Positions 5,670 through 7,908 of a stretch of 7,908 nucleotides of DNA are shown here, piece after piece. Under the pieces are notes generated by a model. It did not search any database and had not been told where the DNA came from. It saw only the letters and a program-made list of their open reading frames with translations. This stretch comes from Spirochaetales bacterium (GTDB lineage Bacteria; Spirochaetota; Spirochaetia; Treponematales; Rectinemataceae). The position numbers were made by a program, and so were the translations under genes. The DNA is taken from NCBI GenBank assembly GCA_015657395.1, contig JADLKI010000002.1, positions 68,994-76,901 of the forward strand, in the 5' to 3' direction. Each line of letters starts with the position of its first letter. Positions within the stretch are counted from its first letter, which is position 1.

Positions 5670-5963
5670 ATGCTCACTTCGAAGCAGAGAAGCATATTGA
5701 CAGCGCTCGCGTCGCAGGATTGCACCGTGCAGGCGCTGGGGAAAAACGGGCTCACCGAAGCGTTTGTCTCTAAGATCGAAGAGCTCCTTGTCCACCATGA
5801 GCTCATAAAGATCAAATTCCTCGATTTCAAGGATGAGAAGCGCGAGATCTCGGAAGAGCTTGCCGCCCGGACGCGCGCGGAGCTCGTCCGCCTGATCGGC
5901 AACAATGCCATCCTCTACAGACAGAATCCCGATCCGGAAAAGCGCCGCGTCGTGCTTCAATAA
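5670..5963 (+). CDS. yhbY: YhbY-type CRM-domain RNA-binding protein
   Basis: A 97-residue single CRM (CRS1-YhbY) domain, the standard size for bacterial YhbY, which associates with pre-50S ribosomal subunits. Family marks are LTSKQRSILTALA at the N-terminus, the RNA-contacting loop GKNGLT (24-29; the family's GxxG), HELIKIKF (43-50), and the closing GNNAILYRQNPDPEKRRVVL (77-96). It starts 13 bases after yggT with only a poor GGGG eight bases before the ATG, so it likely depends partly on yggT translation. Its stop overlaps the stop of the convergent MFS-HEAT gene by seven bases, leaving no room for a terminator between the genes. Identification is firm; the co-expression with YggT is inferred from spacing. 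Confidence 0.93.
   Translation: MLTSKQRSILTALASQDCTVQALGKNGLTEAFVSKIEELLVHHELIKIKFLDFKDEKREISEELAARTRAELVRLIGNNAILYRQNPDPEKRRVVLQ
5957..5963. other. Seven-base 3' overlap of convergent genes
   Basis: The TAA of yhbY (5961-5963) and the TGA of the MFS-HEAT gene (read from 5959 to 5957) lie within each other's genes. Converging transcripts would be complementary at their ends. No hairpin followed by a T run is seen on either strand here. Confidence 0.85.
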
Positions 5964-7908
5964 TCCTTCAGATGTTCGAGATGGATCGCGACGTACGCAC
6001 AGAGATAGTTGAATCCGGGATAATCGAGTTTCGGGTCCAGAAGCGCATCGCTGAGGATGAGAAGAGAGCTTGAGATCTTGGAGCTGCTCAACATGAGCCG
6101 CGCGAGCGGCGTAGTGTCCGGAGTGGGAGCAAAAAGCGCGTTGACCGCCGCAGTCCAGGCGTTGATGCGCTCTTTGCCGAGCGGCAGGTCGTGCGCGTGC
6201 GCGGTCAGCTGGGCGATGCCCGAGCGATTGTCCTCGATGAACTCCGAATACAGAAGATAAAACTCTTTGTCGATGCCCAGAATGCCCGATATGGTGAGCA
6301 CGAGCTCGTCGGATACGTTGGCTGGCCTGTCCTCGGCCTTCAGGCACGAGATGAGCGTGGGAATCGATTCTATCGCCCCGAAGAGCTCGAGCGCATATGC
6401 GCCCGAGATGCGCACCCGCGGATTTTCGGTGGAACGAATGACCTCTTCTATTTTGGGGATGGTCTGGCGGGCCCCGAGGCGCGCAAGGGCGACCATGGAA
6501 GTGCTCTGGAGCATGTAGTCAGGCTCGTCGAGCGAACCGATCAGTGCCGGAACGGCGAGGTCCGAGCGCTGCTTTCCAAGAATACGCGCCGCCACGTAGG
6601 CTGTCGAATAGACATTGGTCTTCACTTCCCGTATCAGGGCGCCAATAGTCCTGGTGTCGAGCTCCGGAATGGATTCGAGCGCGAGCAGGGCCTCCGACCT
6701 CACCTCGAAGCGCGGCGAATGGAGGTATTCCATCAGCTCTTTCTGCGTGAGAGTGGATTCGGATTTGCCCAGTTCCTGGAGGAGGCGCACTTCCTCGTGG
6801 GCGCTTGCGCTCTGGTCGAGTCTCGTCAACAGATCGAAGGCCCGCAGTTCGCGGGGAGAGAATAAAATGGAAAGCGACTGGGTGACGGATTTTGCGCCCA
6901 TGTGCGGAAGATTGCGCATGCTGTATATCACCACCACGAGGATGATGCTTATGATCGCATAATAGAACCTGAAGGACCCCTGGGTCGAAATGCCGAGATT
7001 GCCGAATACTTCAAGGATACCGCCTCCCAGAAACGACCCGAGAGATCCTCCGATTCCGTACGCCAGATTGTAGCTCACCGCGAGATCGAGCATTTTCTCC
7101 TTCGGCACAAGGCCGAAATAGTAGACTTGGGCGGCGTTCTCTTCCCCGGCGAATCCAAACGAAGAGAGAAAATGCACGACAGAGAGAAAGAGCCCTATCA
7201 TCGCCGGTGCGGTCATCATGGCGCCCGAGCTTGGAATGATGGCGATGGGCAGGAATGAGATGAAGCCGATAGCGCTGTAGATGATGAAAAGCGGTTTGGA
7301 ACCCAGGCGGTCGACGACGAGCCGAGTGATGAGGCCCATTGCGATGGAACCCAGTCCCGCGACAATCGAGTACGCCATGATGGCGTCGTCGCCCTGGTTG
7401 AACACTTCTTTCGCGTAGACGGGGAGAAACGACCGCCCCATGCCCGAGAGAAAGGACAGGAGCATGAAGGTGAGAGTGAAGGCTCGGAAATCGGGTTTGA
7501 GGAGAGCTTCTTTTGTCACACTCCACAGCGACACATCGTTTTTGCTGGAGAATGCATCGGGCTCGGGCACCTTGAAGATGAGAATACAGCCGATAAGGCC
7601 GGTGATGATGCCGATTCCGACTGCAATGGCGTATGTCCACAGCGAGGCCTGCTCTCCGAGCAGGAAGGCGAGCACGATGTTCGCCAGAATGGCGGCGACC
7701 GAGTTCACCACGGAGACATTGACGAGATATCGGCCCTGATCGCCGCGGGGTTTATCTCCGCCGCCGGTGGAGAGCAGGCCGAGTACGGGGTTGTTGCCGA
7801 TCATCGCGACGCCGCGGGAGATATGGAAGCCCGCCGTTCCGAGTATGAGCACGAGGATCGCCAGCCCCATCTGGCCCTGCGACGCGAACAGGGGGGCAAA
7901 CAGAATGG
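5957..7908 (-). CDS. MFS-type transporter with C-terminal HEAT repeats, N-terminus outside window
   Basis: The frame stays open through the right edge (12 codons before the ATG at 7870), so about three N-terminal helices are missing; at least 649 residues are visible. Counting from the ATG at 7870, residues 1-320 hold about nine membrane helices with MFS features: GFHISRGVAMIGNNPVLGLL (14-33), a loop with RGDQGRYLV after the fourth-helix region, and the between-halves style loop GLITRLVVDRLGSKP (179-193), matching the D-R-x-G-R/S-K signature at the start of the second half. Residues about 340-540 are HEAT/PBS-lyase-like helical repeats: SPRFEVRSEALLALESI, LAVPALIGSLDEPDYMLQSTSMVALARLGA, ENPRVRISGAYALELFGAIESIPTLISCL. 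The last 100 residues are helical and unassigned. Substrate cannot be told. The soluble tail faces the cytoplasm if the MFS topology is standard, and probably binds a protein or regulates transport; that is inference. An ADP/ATP-carrier-like relative with HEAT repeats is an alternative. Confidence 0.85.
   Translation of the reverse strand, partial: ILFAPLFASQGQMGLAILVLILGTAGFHISRGVAMIGNNPVLGLLSTGGGDKPRGDQGRYLVNVSVVNSVAAILANIVLAFLLGEQASLWTYAIAVGIGIITGLIGCILIFKVPEPDAFSSKNDVSLWSVTKEALLKPDFRAFTLTFMLLSFLSGMGRSFLPVYAKEVFNQGDDAIMAYSIVAGLGSIAMGLITRLVVDRLGSKPLFIIYSAIGFISFLPIAIIPSSGAMMTAPAMIGLFLSVVHFLSSFGFAGEENAAQVYYFGLVPKEKMLDLAVSYNLAYGIGGSLGSFLGGGILEVFGNLGISTQGSFRFYYAIISIILVVVIYSMRNLPHMGAKSVTQSLSILFSPRELRAFDLLTRLDQSASAHEEVRLLQELGKSESTLTQKELMEYLHSPRFEVRSEALLALESIPELDTRTIGALIREVKTNVYSTAYVAARILGKQRSDLAVPALIGSLDEPDYMLQSTSMVALARLGARQTIPKIEEVIRSTENPRVRISGAYALELFGAIESIPTLISCLKAEDRPANVSDELVLTISGILGIDKEFYLLYSEFIEDNRSGIAQLTAHAHDLPLGKERINAWTAAVNALFAPTPDTTPLARLMLSSSKISSSLLILSDALLDPKLDYPGFNYLCAYVAIHLEHLKDY

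Noticed and set aside
1..7908. Defence system, prophage or mobile element
   Set aside because: No nuclease, integrase, transposase, toxin-antitoxin pair, terminal inverted repeats or CRISPR repeats were seen; the genes are of chromosomal housekeeping or transport type.

Overview
The window is a compact bacterial chromosome segment, GC-rich in its genes, with seven protein-coding genes, almost no spacer DNA, and no RNA gene, insertion sequence, CRISPR array or phage gene that I can see. The gene set suggests a free-living or host-associated Spirochaetota-type bacterium: a seven-transmembrane DISM sensor with GGDEF output, an antiporter carrying a PTS EIIA-like tail, a major-facilitator protein with a HEAT-repeat tail, and a YggT-YhbY pair. 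This placement is an inference from gene types, not from a marker gene, and is only moderately secure.

Left part (1-2842): the C-terminal part of a membrane diguanylate cyclase runs off the left edge. Convergent with it on the minus strand is a CPA2-type cation/proton antiporter with an N-terminal signal-like segment, an uncharacterised cytosolic linker domain and a C-terminal PTS EIIA (fructose/mannitol type) domain that keeps its phospho-accepting histidine. Centre (2842-4208): a 200-base divergent intergenic region holds a very AT-rich stretch (about 85% A+T over 80 bases) and two DnaA-box-like 9-mers. It drives the antiporter leftward and, rightward, a TruC/RluA-type pseudouridine synthase whose stop overlaps the start of a 130-residue protein I do not recognise.

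Right part (4211-7908): a DUF72 (YecE-like) gene on the minus strand is divergent from yggT-yhbY on the plus strand; their predicted -10 boxes overlap. The 3' end of yhbY overlaps by seven bases the 3' end of a convergent MFS transporter/HEAT-repeat protein that runs off the right edge.

The likely transcription units are: antiporter alone (leftward); pseudouridine synthase plus the unknown 130-residue protein; DUF72 alone (leftward); yggT-yhbY; and the MFS-HEAT gene (leftward, promoter outside the window). I found no convincing intrinsic terminator; the three convergent junctions are 45, 2 and -7 bases long. The window looks mainly like ordinary chromosomal genes. Its most unusual content is the two transporters with soluble regulatory tails, the unknown protein coupled to the RNA-modification enzyme, two genes with signs of leaderless transcription, and the two divergent control regions.
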